This document shows positions 7,748 through 15,200 of a stretch of DNA of 24,544 nucleotides, piece after piece (position 1 is the stretch's first letter; the number at the start of each line of letters is the position of its first letter). This DNA is from Microbacteriaceae bacterium (GTDB lineage: Bacteria; Actinomycetota; Actinomycetes; Actinomycetales; Microbacteriaceae). The stretch lies in NCBI GenBank assembly GCA_026785785.1, contig JAJAZI010000087.1, forward strand, positions 1-24,544, given 5' to 3'. The notes beneath the pieces are model-generated. The model did not search any database. It saw only the letters and a list, made by a program, of their open reading frames with translations, and was not told where the DNA came from. The position numbers and the translations under genes were made by a program.

Positions 7748-8386
7748 TCAGCGGTTCCAGAGCGCCGGCCAGCTGACATCGAAACCGCGGAACAGGCCGC
7801 GCAACGCGGCCAGCGAGAGCCCGACGACCGCGTGCGGGTCGCCCTCGATCGAGGTGATGAAGGGGGCGCCGAGGCTGTCGATGGTGAAGGCGCCGGCGAC
7901 GGCGAGCGGTTCCCCGGTCGCGATGTAGGCATCGATCTCGTCGTCGGTGATGTCCGATGCGAACGTGACCGCCGACGTCGTCACCGAACCCGCACCGCGG
8001 GCGGCGACCCCGGCGCGGTGGTCGATGAGCCAGTGCCCCGAGTGCAGGTGACCGGTGCGTCCCCGCTGCAGCAGCCAGCGCTCCCGGGCGACGTGCGGCA
8101 GGTGCGGCTTGCCGTAGATTATGGCGTCGAGCTCGAACGCGGAATCGCCGCCGAGGATGAACCCGTCGATGGGCTCCCCGTCGACGCGCCGCCCGACGAC
8201 GGCCTCCGCCTTCGCCCGGGCGAGCAGTTCGACCATCTCGGGGGCGCCGATCGGCCCGTGCTCCGCCACCCACGACGCGACGGCCGCATCCTCGTCGACG
8301 AGCGAGCCGACGACGACGGGCTCGATGCCAGCGGCGCGCAGAGTCGCGAGCCGGGCGGGCGAGGTGGAGGCCAGATAAAGGCGCAC
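7748..8386 (-). CDS. maf: Maf family nucleotide pyrophosphatase
   Basis: A 212-residue Maf/HAM1-type house-cleaning enzyme that hydrolyses non-canonical or excess nucleoside triphosphates to monophosphate and pyrophosphate. The start MRLYLASTSPARLATLRAAG is the family's conserved nucleotide-binding N-terminus, and GFILGGDSAFELD contains the catalytic-type Asp81 (usual form G-A/C-D-T/S). Later conserved parts are YGKP (91-94), the H-S-G-H segment around 115-118, and FTIDSLGAPFI (167-177). The start is GTG at 8386 with a good AGGAG 5 nt upstream. Maf next to carboxylase genes is a known actinobacterial arrangement. Substrate preference (dTTP/UTP versus m7GTP) cannot be assigned. Confidence 0.9.
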   Translation of the reverse strand: MRLYLASTSPARLATLRAAGIEPVVVGSLVDEDAAVASWVAEHGPIGAPEMVELLARAKAEAVVGRRVDGEPIDGFILGGDSAFELDAIIYGKPHLPHVARERWLLQRGRTGHLHSGHWLIDHRAGVAARGAGSVTTSAVTFASDITDDEIDAYIATGEPLAVAGAFTIDSLGAPFITSIEGDPHAVVGLSLAALRGLFRGFDVSWPALWNR

Positions 8387-8394
8387 GGTGCTCC

Positions 8395-8400
8395 TATGCT
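8395..8400 (+). promoter_or_regulatory. Putative -10 hexamer (TATGCT) of the RNA methyltransferase gene
   Basis: TATGCT lies 6 nt before the ATG at 8407, with no ribosome-binding site, as expected for a leaderless mRNA. It sits in the 20-bp gap between the divergent maf and methyltransferase starts. Confidence 0.4.
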
Positions 8401-8406
8401 CGATGG

Positions 8407-9678
8407 ATGGGTGACATGCAGGGCGAACGCGTCGAGGTCGAGGTTACAGGCGTTGCACACGGTGGAATCTTTGTCGCGCGGCACGAGGGTCGGGTGATCT
8501 TCGTGAGTGACGCGATCCCCGGGGAGCGTGTTATCGCGCAGATCACGGATGATGCGAAGTCGTCGTTCTGGCGCGCCGACACCGTCGCGGTGCTCAACGC
8601 GTCGCCGCACCGCCGCCTCCACGTCTGGGACTCGGCCGCCCTGGACCGGGAACCTGCCCTGCGCGCGGGAGGCGCCGAGTTCGGCCACATCCGTCTCGAG
8701 CACCAGCGCGAGCTCAAGCGGCAGGTGATCGTCGATTCGATGAAGCGGATGGCGAAGCTCGACGTCGACGTCGATGTCGAGGCGCTCCCGGCGGGCGAGA
8801 CGGCCGGCGACGCGGTCGCCGACGAGCACGGCACGGGATGGCGCACCCGGCTGCGGCTGCACGTCGGCCCCGACGGCACGCCCGGACCGTACGCGGCCAG
8901 GTCGCACCGGGTCATCCCGGTGAGCGACCTCCCCCTCGCCGTGCCCGAGGCCAGGCAGGTCGCGCCGCTCGGTGAGAAATTTGCCGGCGCGGAGTTCGTC
9001 GACATCGTCGTGCCGTCCACCGGCAACCCGTTCGTGCTGGCCGACGATCCGGCATCCGGTACCACGAAGCATTCGAACCGCATTGTCGAACGGGTCGGCG
9101 ACCGCGACTTCCGTCTCGACGTCCGCGGGTTCTGGCAGGTGCACCGGCACGCGGCCCAGACGCTGACCACCGCGGTGCAGCAGGCGATCGACGAGTCGCT
9201 CTTCGACGTGCGGGCCGCGAACCTCGACCTCTACGGCGGGGTCGGCCTCCTCGCGGCTGCGGTCGGCGACAGGTTCGGCCAGGCCGTGCGGATCACGAGC
9301 GTCGAGGGCGACGCCGGGGCGACCGACCACGCCGCCGAGAATCTCGTCGACTGGGTCGGCGCAGCAGCCGTCACCGCGCGAGTCGAGCGCTACCTCCGCC
9401 AGGTTGGCACCGCGGCACGCGGCGCCGACCGGTCCCGGCTGCGCGCGGCGACCGTGATCCTCGACCCCCCGCGGGCCGGGGCGGGCAAGGCAGTCGTCAG
9501 TGAACTCGTACGGCTGGAACCGGCCCAGATCGTCTATGTCGCCTGCGACCCGATCGCCCTGGCGCGCGATGTCGCCCTGTTCGCGGCCCAGGGCTACGAG
9601 ATGGCCCGGCTGGTTGCCTTCGACCTGTTCCCGAATACGCACCACGTCGAGGCCGTCGCGACGCTCGTGAGGCGCTAA
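8407..9678 (+). CDS. Class I SAM-dependent RNA methyltransferase (TRAM domain, TrmA/RumA family)
   Basis: A 423-residue RNA uracil-C5 methyltransferase-like protein. The N-terminal TRAM domain (about 5-65, EVEVTGVAHGG then VIFVSDAIPGERV) binds RNA. The C-terminal SAM fold has motif I NLDLYGGVG (272-280), DPPR (353-356), and VACDPIALARD with catalytic Cys380, followed by FDLFPNTHHVE with the general-base Glu. Cys380 is the only cysteine in the protein, so the four cysteines that hold the 4Fe-4S cluster in E. coli RlmD/RumA are absent. The position SPHR is kept, but the following segment has no Cys. Target (tRNA U54 or a 23S rRNA uridine) is not readable. It is divergent from maf with only 20 bp between start codons. 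Confidence 0.9.
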   Translation: MGDMQGERVEVEVTGVAHGGIFVARHEGRVIFVSDAIPGERVIAQITDDAKSSFWRADTVAVLNASPHRRLHVWDSAALDREPALRAGGAEFGHIRLEHQRELKRQVIVDSMKRMAKLDVDVDVEALPAGETAGDAVADEHGTGWRTRLRLHVGPDGTPGPYAARSHRVIPVSDLPLAVPEARQVAPLGEKFAGAEFVDIVVPSTGNPFVLADDPASGTTKHSNRIVERVGDRDFRLDVRGFWQVHRHAAQTLTTAVQQAIDESLFDVRAANLDLYGGVGLLAAAVGDRFGQAVRITSVEGDAGATDHAAENLVDWVGAAAVTARVERYLRQVGTAARGADRSRLRAATVILDPPRAGAGKAVVSELVRLEPAQIVYVACDPIALARDVALFAAQGYEMARLVAFDLFPNTHHVEAVATLVRR

Positions 9679-9752
9679 CAGGCTCGGATTCTGACCGGCA
9701 CGCCGCTGCAACCCACACCGGCGGCCCGCGCCGCGTTAAGCTAAGCCTCGAG

Positions 9753-9767
9753 GCCGTCGTTGACGGC
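9753..9767. promoter_or_regulatory. Inverted repeat GCCGTC-GTT-GACGGC before the response-regulator gene
   Basis: A perfect 6-bp dyad lies 25 bp upstream of the ATG at 9792 and 10 bp after a TANNNT hexamer (TAAGCT, 9737-9742). The position would suit an operator or a 5'-leader stem-loop. Such short GC dyads are also expected by chance in GC-rich DNA. Confidence 0.25.
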
Positions 9768-9791
9768 GGTCTGCAGCAGACAAGGATCACC

Positions 9792-10496
9792 ATGGCCCAG
9801 CCAATAATGCAGGTTCCCGTTGCGGGAGCACCGGCGGCGACCGTGCGCGTCTCCGTCGTTGACGACCACGAGTCGGTCAGGCTCGGGCTCAAGGCCGCCT
9901 GCACCGACGCGGGCTTCGAGTTCATCGTCGCCGCGGCATCCGTCGACGAACTGATCGCGCAACTGGGCGGCCGAGAGTGCGACGTCGTCGTGCTCGACCT
10001 CTCCCTCGGCGACGGCTCGACCGTCACGGAGAACGTCAAACGTGTGCAGGCCGTCGGCTCCGCCGTGCTCATCCACAGCATCGCCGACCGGGTCGCCTCG
10101 GTGCGCGAGGCCCTCGCCGCGGGCGCGGCAGGCGTCATCCCCAAGTCGTCCGCGACGAAGACGGTGATCTCCGCCGTCGAGACCGTCGCCAGGGGCGACG
10201 TGCTCAACAACCTCGAGTGGGCGACGGCCATCGACGCCGACAGCGACTTCGCCAAGGCCCAGCTTGGCCGCCGCGAGCGCGAGATCCTGCACCTGTACGC
10301 CTCGGGATTCCCGCTCAAGCTCGCAGCGCAGCAGCTCGGCATCGGCTACTCCACGGCGAGGGAGTATCTCGACCGCATCCGGGTGAAGTACGTGGAGGTA
10401 GGTCGACCTGCGCCCACCAAGGTCGACCTGCTCCGTCGAGCGGTCGAAGATGGCATCCTTCCGGGGCTCGACCCGGAAGCCGGTGATGGCCGCTAA
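9792..10496 (+). CDS. Response regulator, NarL/LuxR type
   Basis: A 234-residue DNA-binding response regulator. The receiver domain (about 18-140) has the acidic pair Asp24/Asp25, phosphoacceptor Asp69 in VVVLDLSL, a VLIHS strand and Lys118 in VIPKSS. The C-terminal LuxR-type helix-turn-helix (about 156-222) runs from LGRREREILHLYASG to YSTAREYLDRIRVKY and VDLLRRAVEDG. All phosphorylation residues are present, so it should be an active phospho-switch. The ATG at 9792 is preceded by AAGGAT at good spacing. It is the first gene of a tight three-gene unit; its 3' end overlaps the kinase start by about 11 nt. Its regulon is unknown, but autoregulation is plausible. Confidence 0.93.
   Translation: MAQPIMQVPVAGAPAATVRVSVVDDHESVRLGLKAACTDAGFEFIVAAASVDELIAQLGGRECDVVVLDLSLGDGSTVTENVKRVQAVGSAVLIHSIADRVASVREALAAGAAGVIPKSSATKTVISAVETVARGDVLNNLEWATAIDADSDFAKAQLGRREREILHLYASGFPLKLAAQQLGIGYSTAREYLDRIRVKYVEVGRPAPTKVDLLRRAVEDGILPGLDPEAGDGR
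10400..10429. repeat. Two identical AGGTCGACCT palindromes, 20 bp apart
   Basis: AGGTCGACCTG occurs at 10400-10410 and 10420-10430; the 10-bp core is a perfect palindrome. The copies are in different reading frames of the response-regulator gene (they encode GRP and KVDL), so protein repetition does not explain them. Confidence 0.5.
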
Positions 10497-11787
10497 GGAA
10501 CCACCCCGCGGGGGGATGGGACAGCCGCGAACATCCCGAAACCCGATCAGCCGTCGCCAGATCGAGACGGTGGTCTCCCGCTCGACGGCGGTCTTCGGGC
10601 TCGTGTTCGGCGCCCAGACGGTCCCCGTCTTGCTCGAGCAGTCCCCGTTCATGACCCTGGGGTGGTCATTCTTCGCCCAGGTGCTCCTCTTCGGCGGGCT
10701 GCTGCTGTCGGTCGCCGCATCAATCCTGAAGCGGTGGGTGCTGATCGTCAACGGTTTCGTCGCCGTGGCCTGGTTCGTCGTGATGGCGACCTGGCCCATC
10801 GGCGTGGCCGATGTGGCCGTCGTGTCTGACCAGCGCCCCTGGCCATGGTTCATCTGCACCGTGGCAACCGCCGCCGCCGTCGTCGCCTGGCCCGTGTGGG
10901 CCGCCGTCGTGGCGCTCGTGGTCGCCCCGCTCACCTACGGCATCGTGCGGGTGACGCCTGCCGGAGGGGCGGCACCGCTCGACCTCGCCGCCTACGACGT
11001 GATTTACGCGATCATCCTGGGCGGCACCGTTCTCATCATCATCACGATGCTTCGGCAGGCGGCGGCGTCGGTCGACCTCGCCCAGTCGACCGCGATCAAT
11101 CGCTACTCCTACGCCGTGCGCCAGCACGCCACCGAGGTCGAGCGGGTGGAGGTCGACGCGATCGTGCACGACAGCGTGCTCACCACCCTCATCTCGGCGG
11201 CGCGGTCCCACGCCCCGGAGGCGGAGGCGCTCGCCGCGCGCATGGCGAGCAATGCGATGGGCTACCTGAGGGACGCCGCGGCGTCGTCGCCGGATGACGC
11301 GACGAAGGTGCGGGTGCGCGATCTCGCGCTGCGGATCCGGTCGGCGGCCGACGCCCTCTCGGTTCCGTTCGAGTACCGGTCCGGCGACATCAGCGACTGG
11401 GACCTCCCGTCGCAGGCCGCGGAGAGCGTGTACTCGGCGGCCGTGCAGTCGATGGTCAACAGCACCCAGCACGCCGGTTCCGCTCCCGGCATCAATAGGT
11501 GGGTTGGGGTGCGCTGTGCGCCCGGGGGTGGAGTCGTCGTGGTCGTCGGCGATACCGGTGCCGGATTCGATCCTCAGGCGGTGCCGACCGCGAGGATCGG
11601 GCTGAGGATCTCTATTCTCGAGCGGGTCAGCAATGCCGGCGGCCACGTCGACGTGGATTCCCGCGCCGGCGAGGGCACCGTCATCACGATCCGCTGGCCG
11701 GCCGCTGAGAGTGTCTGGCCCGACAGCGGCCGGGATGCCGGCGAGGGCGCTGTGCCGGTTGCCACGGGCGAGGGCGTGGCGTCGTGA
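10486..11787 (+). CDS. Sensor histidine kinase, NarL-partner type
   Basis: A 433-residue membrane kinase expected to phosphorylate the preceding response regulator. Residues 35-185 hold about five or six hydrophobic segments with short loops and no large extracellular domain, suggesting sensing within the membrane or of the envelope. The dimerisation/phosphoacceptor helix includes VDAIVHDSVLTTL with His228-Asp229. The ATPase domain has an N-box-like MVNSTQHAG (Asn325), GDTGAGF (Asp356) and a glycine-rich RIGLRISILERV...GGHVDV, GEGT. The phosphoacceptor helix is shorter on arginines than the usual ELHD consensus, but the key His is present. ATG 10486 with upstream GGAAG is chosen; ATG 10516 is the alternative. 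It overlaps the next gene by GTGA. Confidence 0.88.
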   Translation: MAAKEPPRGGMGQPRTSRNPISRRQIETVVSRSTAVFGLVFGAQTVPVLLEQSPFMTLGWSFFAQVLLFGGLLLSVAASILKRWVLIVNGFVAVAWFVVMATWPIGVADVAVVSDQRPWPWFICTVATAAAVVAWPVWAAVVALVVAPLTYGIVRVTPAGGAAPLDLAAYDVIYAIILGGTVLIIITMLRQAAASVDLAQSTAINRYSYAVRQHATEVERVEVDAIVHDSVLTTLISAARSHAPEAEALAARMASNAMGYLRDAAASSPDDATKVRVRDLALRIRSAADALSVPFEYRSGDISDWDLPSQAAESVYSAAVQSMVNSTQHAGSAPGINRWVGVRCAPGGGVVVVVGDTGAGFDPQAVPTARIGLRISILERVSNAGGHVDVDSRAGEGTVITIRWPAAESVWPDSGRDAGEGAVPVATGEGVAS

Positions 11788-12848
11788 GCATCTCGATTCC
11801 CCGCTATCTCATCGTGATCCTCGCGGCGGTGTTCTCGGCCTATCACCTGCTGCTCGCGGCGGTGTCGATCGACGTCCCGGTGCAGAACGGACCGTACATC
11901 GCGGCGATGGTGCTCTACGCGATCGCGACGACCGCGAGCCTGTGGCCGACGAAGTCGACCCGGATGCCGATCTGGATGGCATCGTTCAACGTCGCGGTCT
12001 CGCTTGCCGTCGCGCTGCTCGTCACGAGCCAGCTGCCGGCCGGGCCGGGCAACAGCTACGCCGCCTGGCATACGGCCGCGATTGGCACGCTCATGGTCAT
12101 TACCTCGACCAGGCGGCGCCAGTCGCTCGCCTGGATCGGCGTCGGCGCCCTGGCCGTGCAGACCGTCGCGTGGCAGGGCTTCGGCGCCCTGCTCGAGTTC
12201 GGAGCCCTCGGGAGCATCATCTGGGTCGCGATCTCCCACGCGCTCGCCTACTCCCTCGCCTCGGCCGGCCGCGACGCTCGTCATTACGCCCTCGCCGAGC
12301 GGGAGGCCGCCGAGTGGCGCGCGGCGCAGGAGGCGCACGTGTTCGAGCGCCAGTTCCGGCTCGGCCAGACCAGCCGGATGGCCGTTCCCATGCTGCGGGA
12401 GATCGTCGCGAGAGGCGGGGACCTCTCGGATGCCCAGCGGGAGGAGTGCATGCTCCTCGAGGGGGCGATCCGCGATGAGATCCGCGGGCGCAAGCTGCTC
12501 AACGATCGGGTGCGACACGAGGTCATGGCCTCCCGCAGGCGTGGCACGACCGTCACGCTGCTCGACGAGGGCGGAATCGACGACCTGTCCGAGGACGAGC
12601 TGGATCGCGTGCTCAACCACCTCGCCGAGGCGATCGGCGGCTCGAAGGCCGACCGGATCATCGCGAGGACGGTGCCGCACGGCTCCGAGACGGCCGTGAC
12701 GGTCGTCGGACTGAGCTCGGGCAATGACGGCACCAGCTCGGCGCTCGGCCAGGAGTCCGAGGACGATGACGACGACGAGATCGACCTGTGGCTCGAAATC
12801 CCGCGCGTCGTCGAGCGCACTGCACACGCGCTGGAGGCGGCGGGTTAA
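11784..12848 (+). CDS. Membrane protein with degenerate histidine-kinase-like cytoplasmic region
   Basis: A 354-residue protein I cannot assign to a named family. Residues 8-160 contain about five or six transmembrane segments. Residues 161-235 are charged and probably helical (ALAEREAAEWRAAQEAHVFE, then LLEGAIRDEIRG). The stretch RRRGTTVTLLDEGG, DELDRVLNHLAEAI and the strands RIIARTV and TAVTVVG resembles the first half of a HATPase domain, but no phosphoacceptor His motif, N box or glycine boxes follow. An acidic run (EDDDDDE, about 326-332) precedes the C-terminus. Layout resembles the preceding kinase, so a pseudokinase that modulates or heterodimerises with it is my inference. The start is GTG 11784, 4-bp GTGA overlap with the kinase stop, so the pair is translationally coupled. 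Confidence 0.75.
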   Translation: MSISIPRYLIVILAAVFSAYHLLLAAVSIDVPVQNGPYIAAMVLYAIATTASLWPTKSTRMPIWMASFNVAVSLAVALLVTSQLPAGPGNSYAAWHTAAIGTLMVITSTRRRQSLAWIGVGALAVQTVAWQGFGALLEFGALGSIIWVAISHALAYSLASAGRDARHYALAEREAAEWRAAQEAHVFERQFRLGQTSRMAVPMLREIVARGGDLSDAQREECMLLEGAIRDEIRGRKLLNDRVRHEVMASRRRGTTVTLLDEGGIDDLSEDELDRVLNHLAEAIGGSKADRIIARTVPHGSETAVTVVGLSSGNDGTSSALGQESEDDDDDEIDLWLEIPRVVERTAHALEAAG

Positions 12849-12855
12849 CGAGAGA

Positions 12856-12880
12856 TAGGACCGGCCTGAGGCCGGTCCTA
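12856..12880. terminator. Perfect hairpin after the signalling operon (11-bp stem, 3-nt loop)
   Basis: TAGGACCGGCC-TGA-GGCCGGTCCTA begins 8 nt after the 12848 stop. There is no U-tract, so it is a U-less hairpin or an mRNA-stabilising end. Confidence 0.6.
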
Positions 12881-12890
12881 CCCGAATCCC

Positions 12891-12927
12891 CGAGTCAGGG
12901 CGATAACCCGAATACCGCCCTGACTCG
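12891..12927. terminator. Second perfect hairpin (12-bp stem, 13-nt loop)
   Basis: CGAGTCAGGGCG (12891-12902) pairs perfectly with CGCCCTGACTCG (12916-12927). It follows the first hairpin within 11 nt and could act for both converging units. It has no T-run on either side. Confidence 0.55.
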
Positions 12928-12930
12928 CCC

Positions 12931-13099
12931 CCAATGCATTAGCCCGCTTACCCTAGTCGGCTAATGATTGGCGGTGTGCTCATTGAGCAACACCTAGCGA
13001 GATCAATCATGCAACGAACCGTGGGGCCCGGAAAGTCGTCTCTTTAGGGGACTTCCGGGGGACAATTTTGCACGCTGTCACCCGTTCGGGGTCACAGCG
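12931..13099. other. Hairpin-dense non-coding block, possible structured RNA
   Basis: Further stems: (i) CATTAGCC 12937-12944 with GGCTAATG 12959-12966, extended by CCAAT/ATTGG; (ii) GGTGT-GCTC 12973-12981 with GAGC-A-ACACC 12985-12994; (iii) ATGATTG 12964-12970 with CAATCAT 13004-13010; (iv) CCCGGAA-A-GTC 13027-13037 with GACTTCCGGG 13050-13059, followed by CAATTTT; (v) CGCTGT-C-ACCC 13073-13083 with GGGT-C-ACAGCG 13089-13099. Stems (i) and (iii) share bases and exclude each other. The entire gap 12849-13275 has no convincing gene; 13100-13257 holds only minor dyads. I recognise no RNA family. Confidence 0.45.
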
Positions 13100-13257
13100 G
13101 CCCAATAACGACGGGAGGTCGGCAACGGATCACGGGGTACATTTCGTCCGTGACGGGGCATTCGCCCCGCCCGCTCTCCCGGCGACGACGAAATCCGTGA
13201 CACCTGATGCGGAATCCGCAACTGTGCTCGTTCCCAACCGCGGAATCGACGCAAACA

Positions 13258-13273
13258 CCCCCACTCTGGGGGG
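13258..13273 (-). terminator. Possible terminator after accE
   Basis: On the minus strand, three bases past the accE stop, CCCCC-AGAGT-GGGGG is followed by TGTTTGC. The stem is short and the T-run poor. Confidence 0.35.
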
Positions 13274-13275
13274 CA

Positions 13276-13509
13276 TTAGCCCGAAAACGAGCGCCAGGCA
13301 CCCGGCCCCGGCAGGAGCGGGCTGCGCAGGGCCCGTTGGCTCCGCTGCCACGCGCTCTGACCGCTGCCGAGCTCGAAGAGCGCGTCGTCGGAGAGCTCCT
13401 CGGCGAGAGCCGTGACCACGGCGGTGATCGCGGCGAGCTCCGCGGCGGAGGGGTCACCGGCGAGGATGGTGATCTCGGCGCTGGCCTCGCCCTCGGGCAC
13501 AGCGCTCAC
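13276..13509 (-). CDS. accE: Acyl-CoA carboxylase epsilon subunit
   Basis: A 77-residue protein, from a GTG at 13509 to TAA at 13276. It contains [20 protein letters not shown], the conserved beta-alpha start of actinobacterial AccE/PccE subunits, and ends with the family's typical tail [19 protein letters not shown] followed by AWRSF. In Streptomyces and Mycobacterium the epsilon subunit bridges and activates the alpha and beta subunits, and is needed for full activity. The GTG overlaps the accD stop by 4 bp (GTGA), so stoichiometric coupled translation is likely. The gene is short and is easily missed because a longer overlapping frame reads through it. Confidence 0.88.
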   Translation of the reverse strand: MSAVPEGEASAEITILAGDPSAAELAAITAVVTALAEELSDDALFELGSGQSAWQRSQRALRSPLLPGPGAWRSFSG

Positions 13510-15107
13510 AGCGGGATGTTCCCGTGCTTCTTCGGCGGCAGCGACGCGCGCTTCGTGCGCAGCGCACGCAGCGCCTTGACGATCGCGACGCGTGTCGCGG
13601 CGGGCTCGATGATTCCGTCGAGTTCGCCGCGCTCCGCCGCGAGGAACGGTGACGCCACGTTGTAGGTGTACTCGTTCGCGAGCCGCGTGCGCACCGCGGC
13701 GACGTCTTCGCCGTCCGCCTCCGCCTGCTTGATCTCTGCGCGGTAGAGGATGTTGACCGCCCCCTGGCCGCCCATGACGGCGATCTCGGCGGTCGGCCAA
13801 GCGTAGTTGAGGTCGGCGCCGAGCTGCTTGGAGCCCATGACGATGTACGCGCCGCCGTAGGCCTTGCGGGTGATGACCGTCACGAGGGGAACCGTGGCCT
13901 CCGCGTAGGCGTACAGCAGCTTGGCCCCGCGGCGGATGACGCCGGTCCATTCCTGCTCGGTGCCGGGCAGGTAGCCGGGAACGTCCACGAGCGTGAGGAT
14001 CGGGATCGAGAAGGCATCGCAGAAGCGCACAAATCTCGCGGCCTTCTCGCCGGCCTCGATGTTGAGCGTGCCGGCCATGGCGCTCGGCTGGTTGGCGACG
14101 ATGCCGATGGCGCGCCCCTCAACGCGGCCGAAGCCGACGACGATGTTGGGCGCGAAGAGTGGCTGCGTTTCGAGGAACTCCCCGCCGTCGACGATGTGCT
14201 CGATGATGAACTTCACGTCGTAGGGCTGGTTGGGGCTGTCCGGGATGATCGTGTTGAGCTTGCGGTCGGCATCGGTGATCTCGAGCTCGACGTCGCTCGC
14301 GTAGAGCGGATGCTCGGCGAGGTTGTTGTCGGGAAGATAGCTCAGCAGAGCGCGCGCGTAGTCGAGCGCGTCGTTCTCGTCACTCGCGAGGTAGTGCGCG
14401 ACGCCGGACTTCTGGTTGTGGGTGAGCGCGCCGCCGAGCTCCTCCATGCCCACGTCTTCGCCCGTCACCGTCTTGATGACGTCGGGCCCGGTGACGAACA
14501 TCTGGCTGGTCTTGTCGACCATGATCACGAAGTCGGTGAGGGCCGGAGAGTAGACGGCGCCTCCCGCGGCGGGGCCCATCACGATGGAGATCTGCGGGAT
14601 GACCCCGGATGCCGCCGTGTTGCGCCGGAATATCTCGCCGTACTTGCCGAGGGCGACGACGCCCTCCTGGATGCGCGCGCCACCGGAGTCGAGCATGCCG
14701 ATGATCGGAACGCCCGTCTTGAGGGCCAGATCCATGACCTTGATGATCTTCTCGCCGGCCACCTCGCCGAGCGAGCCGCCGAAGATGGTGAAGTCCTGCG
14801 CGTACACCGCGACCTGCCGACCGTGGATCGTGCCGGTGCCGGTCACGACCGCGTCGCCGTATGGCCTGGACTTCTCCATGCCGAAGGCGTGGGTGCGGTG
14901 TCGCACGAACTCGTCGAGCTCGACGAAGGAGCCGTGGTCGAGGAGCTGCTCGATGCGCTCGCGGGCGGTCTTCTTTCCCTTCGCATGCTGCTTTCGGATC
15001 GCGGCGTTTCCGCTCGCGGTCACCGCTTCGTGGTATCGGACCTTGAGGTCGGCGAGTTTGCCCGCTGTTGTGTACAGGTCAGGCTCGGCAGTGTCGTCAG
15101 AAGTCAC
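13506..15107 (-). CDS. accD: Acyl-CoA carboxylase beta subunit (carboxyltransferase)
   Basis: A 533-residue carboxyltransferase of the AccD5/PccB family that moves CO2 from carboxybiotin to an acyl-CoA, giving malonyl- or methylmalonyl-CoA. It has the two crotonase-like halves. SGGARIQEG (141-149) and [13 protein letters not shown] (178-190) carry the glycine oxyanion holes of the N-half, and [25 protein letters not shown] and [16 protein letters not shown] lie in the C-half. Position 422, Asp in S. coelicolor PccB and human PCCB, is Ile here, which bears on substrate choice. The start is GTG 15107; AAGGTGA upstream can serve as ribosome-binding site or, as TAAGGT, as a -10. It is followed by accE and divergent from birA. 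Confidence 0.94.
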   Translation of the reverse strand: MTSDDTAEPDLYTTAGKLADLKVRYHEAVTASGNAAIRKQHAKGKKTARERIEQLLDHGSFVELDEFVRHRTHAFGMEKSRPYGDAVVTGTGTIHGRQVAVYAQDFTIFGGSLGEVAGEKIIKVMDLALKTGVPIIGMLDSGGARIQEGVVALGKYGEIFRRNTAASGVIPQISIVMGPAAGGAVYSPALTDFVIMVDKTSQMFVTGPDVIKTVTGEDVGMEELGGALTHNQKSGVAHYLASDENDALDYARALLSYLPDNNLAEHPLYASDVELEITDADRKLNTIIPDSPNQPYDVKFIIEHIVDGGEFLETQPLFAPNIVVGFGRVEGRAIGIVANQPSAMAGTLNIEAGEKAARFVRFCDAFSIPILTLVDVPGYLPGTEQEWTGVIRRGAKLLYAYAEATVPLVTVITRKAYGGAYIVMGSKQLGADLNYAWPTAEIAVMGGQGAVNILYRAEIKQAEADGEDVAAVRTRLANEYTYNVASPFLAAERGELDGIIEPAATRVAIVKALRALRTKRASLPPKKHGNIPL

Positions 15108-15113
15108 GCGTTC

Positions 15114-15119
15114 ACCTTA
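15114..15119 (-). promoter_or_regulatory. Putative -10 hexamer (TAAGGT) of accD
   Basis: TAAGGT lies 6 nt before the GTG at 15107. The same bases read as a Shine-Dalgarno sequence (AAGGTGA), so the assignment is ambiguous. The 93-bp gap 15108-15200 serves both accD and birA. Confidence 0.3.
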
Positions 15120-15188
15120 CCGACGAACCGAGCGCCGGGACGTTGTCGAATCCCCACAGCATCCGGCACTCGCCGTGCACCGAAACCG

Positions 15189-15194
15189 TACCCT
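15189..15194 (+). promoter_or_regulatory. Putative -10 hexamer (TACCCT) of birA
   Basis: TACCCT lies 6 nt before the birA ATG at 15201, and there is no clear ribosome-binding site. This fits a leaderless transcript. Confidence 0.4.
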
Positions 15195-15200
15195 TGGTGT

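Noticed and set aside
13027..13059. RNase P RNA, suggested by GGAAAGTC
   Set aside because: The paired conserved elements of RNase P RNA and the needed length are absent; the bases belong to a simple hairpin.
13258..13273. 6C RNA, suggested by the C-run
   Set aside because: The Cs are in the stem and there is only one hairpin; the 6C motif has C-rich loops in two hairpins.
13068..13415. 115-residue plus-strand frame in the gap after the signalling operon
   Set aside because: It runs into accE on the opposite strand, has low-complexity Arg/Ala/Pro composition, and covers the hairpin block.
14196..15200. Long N-terminal extension of birA
   Set aside because: This part is antisense to accD. 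Ligase similarity begins only at ATG 15201, which is preceded by a promoter-like hexamer.
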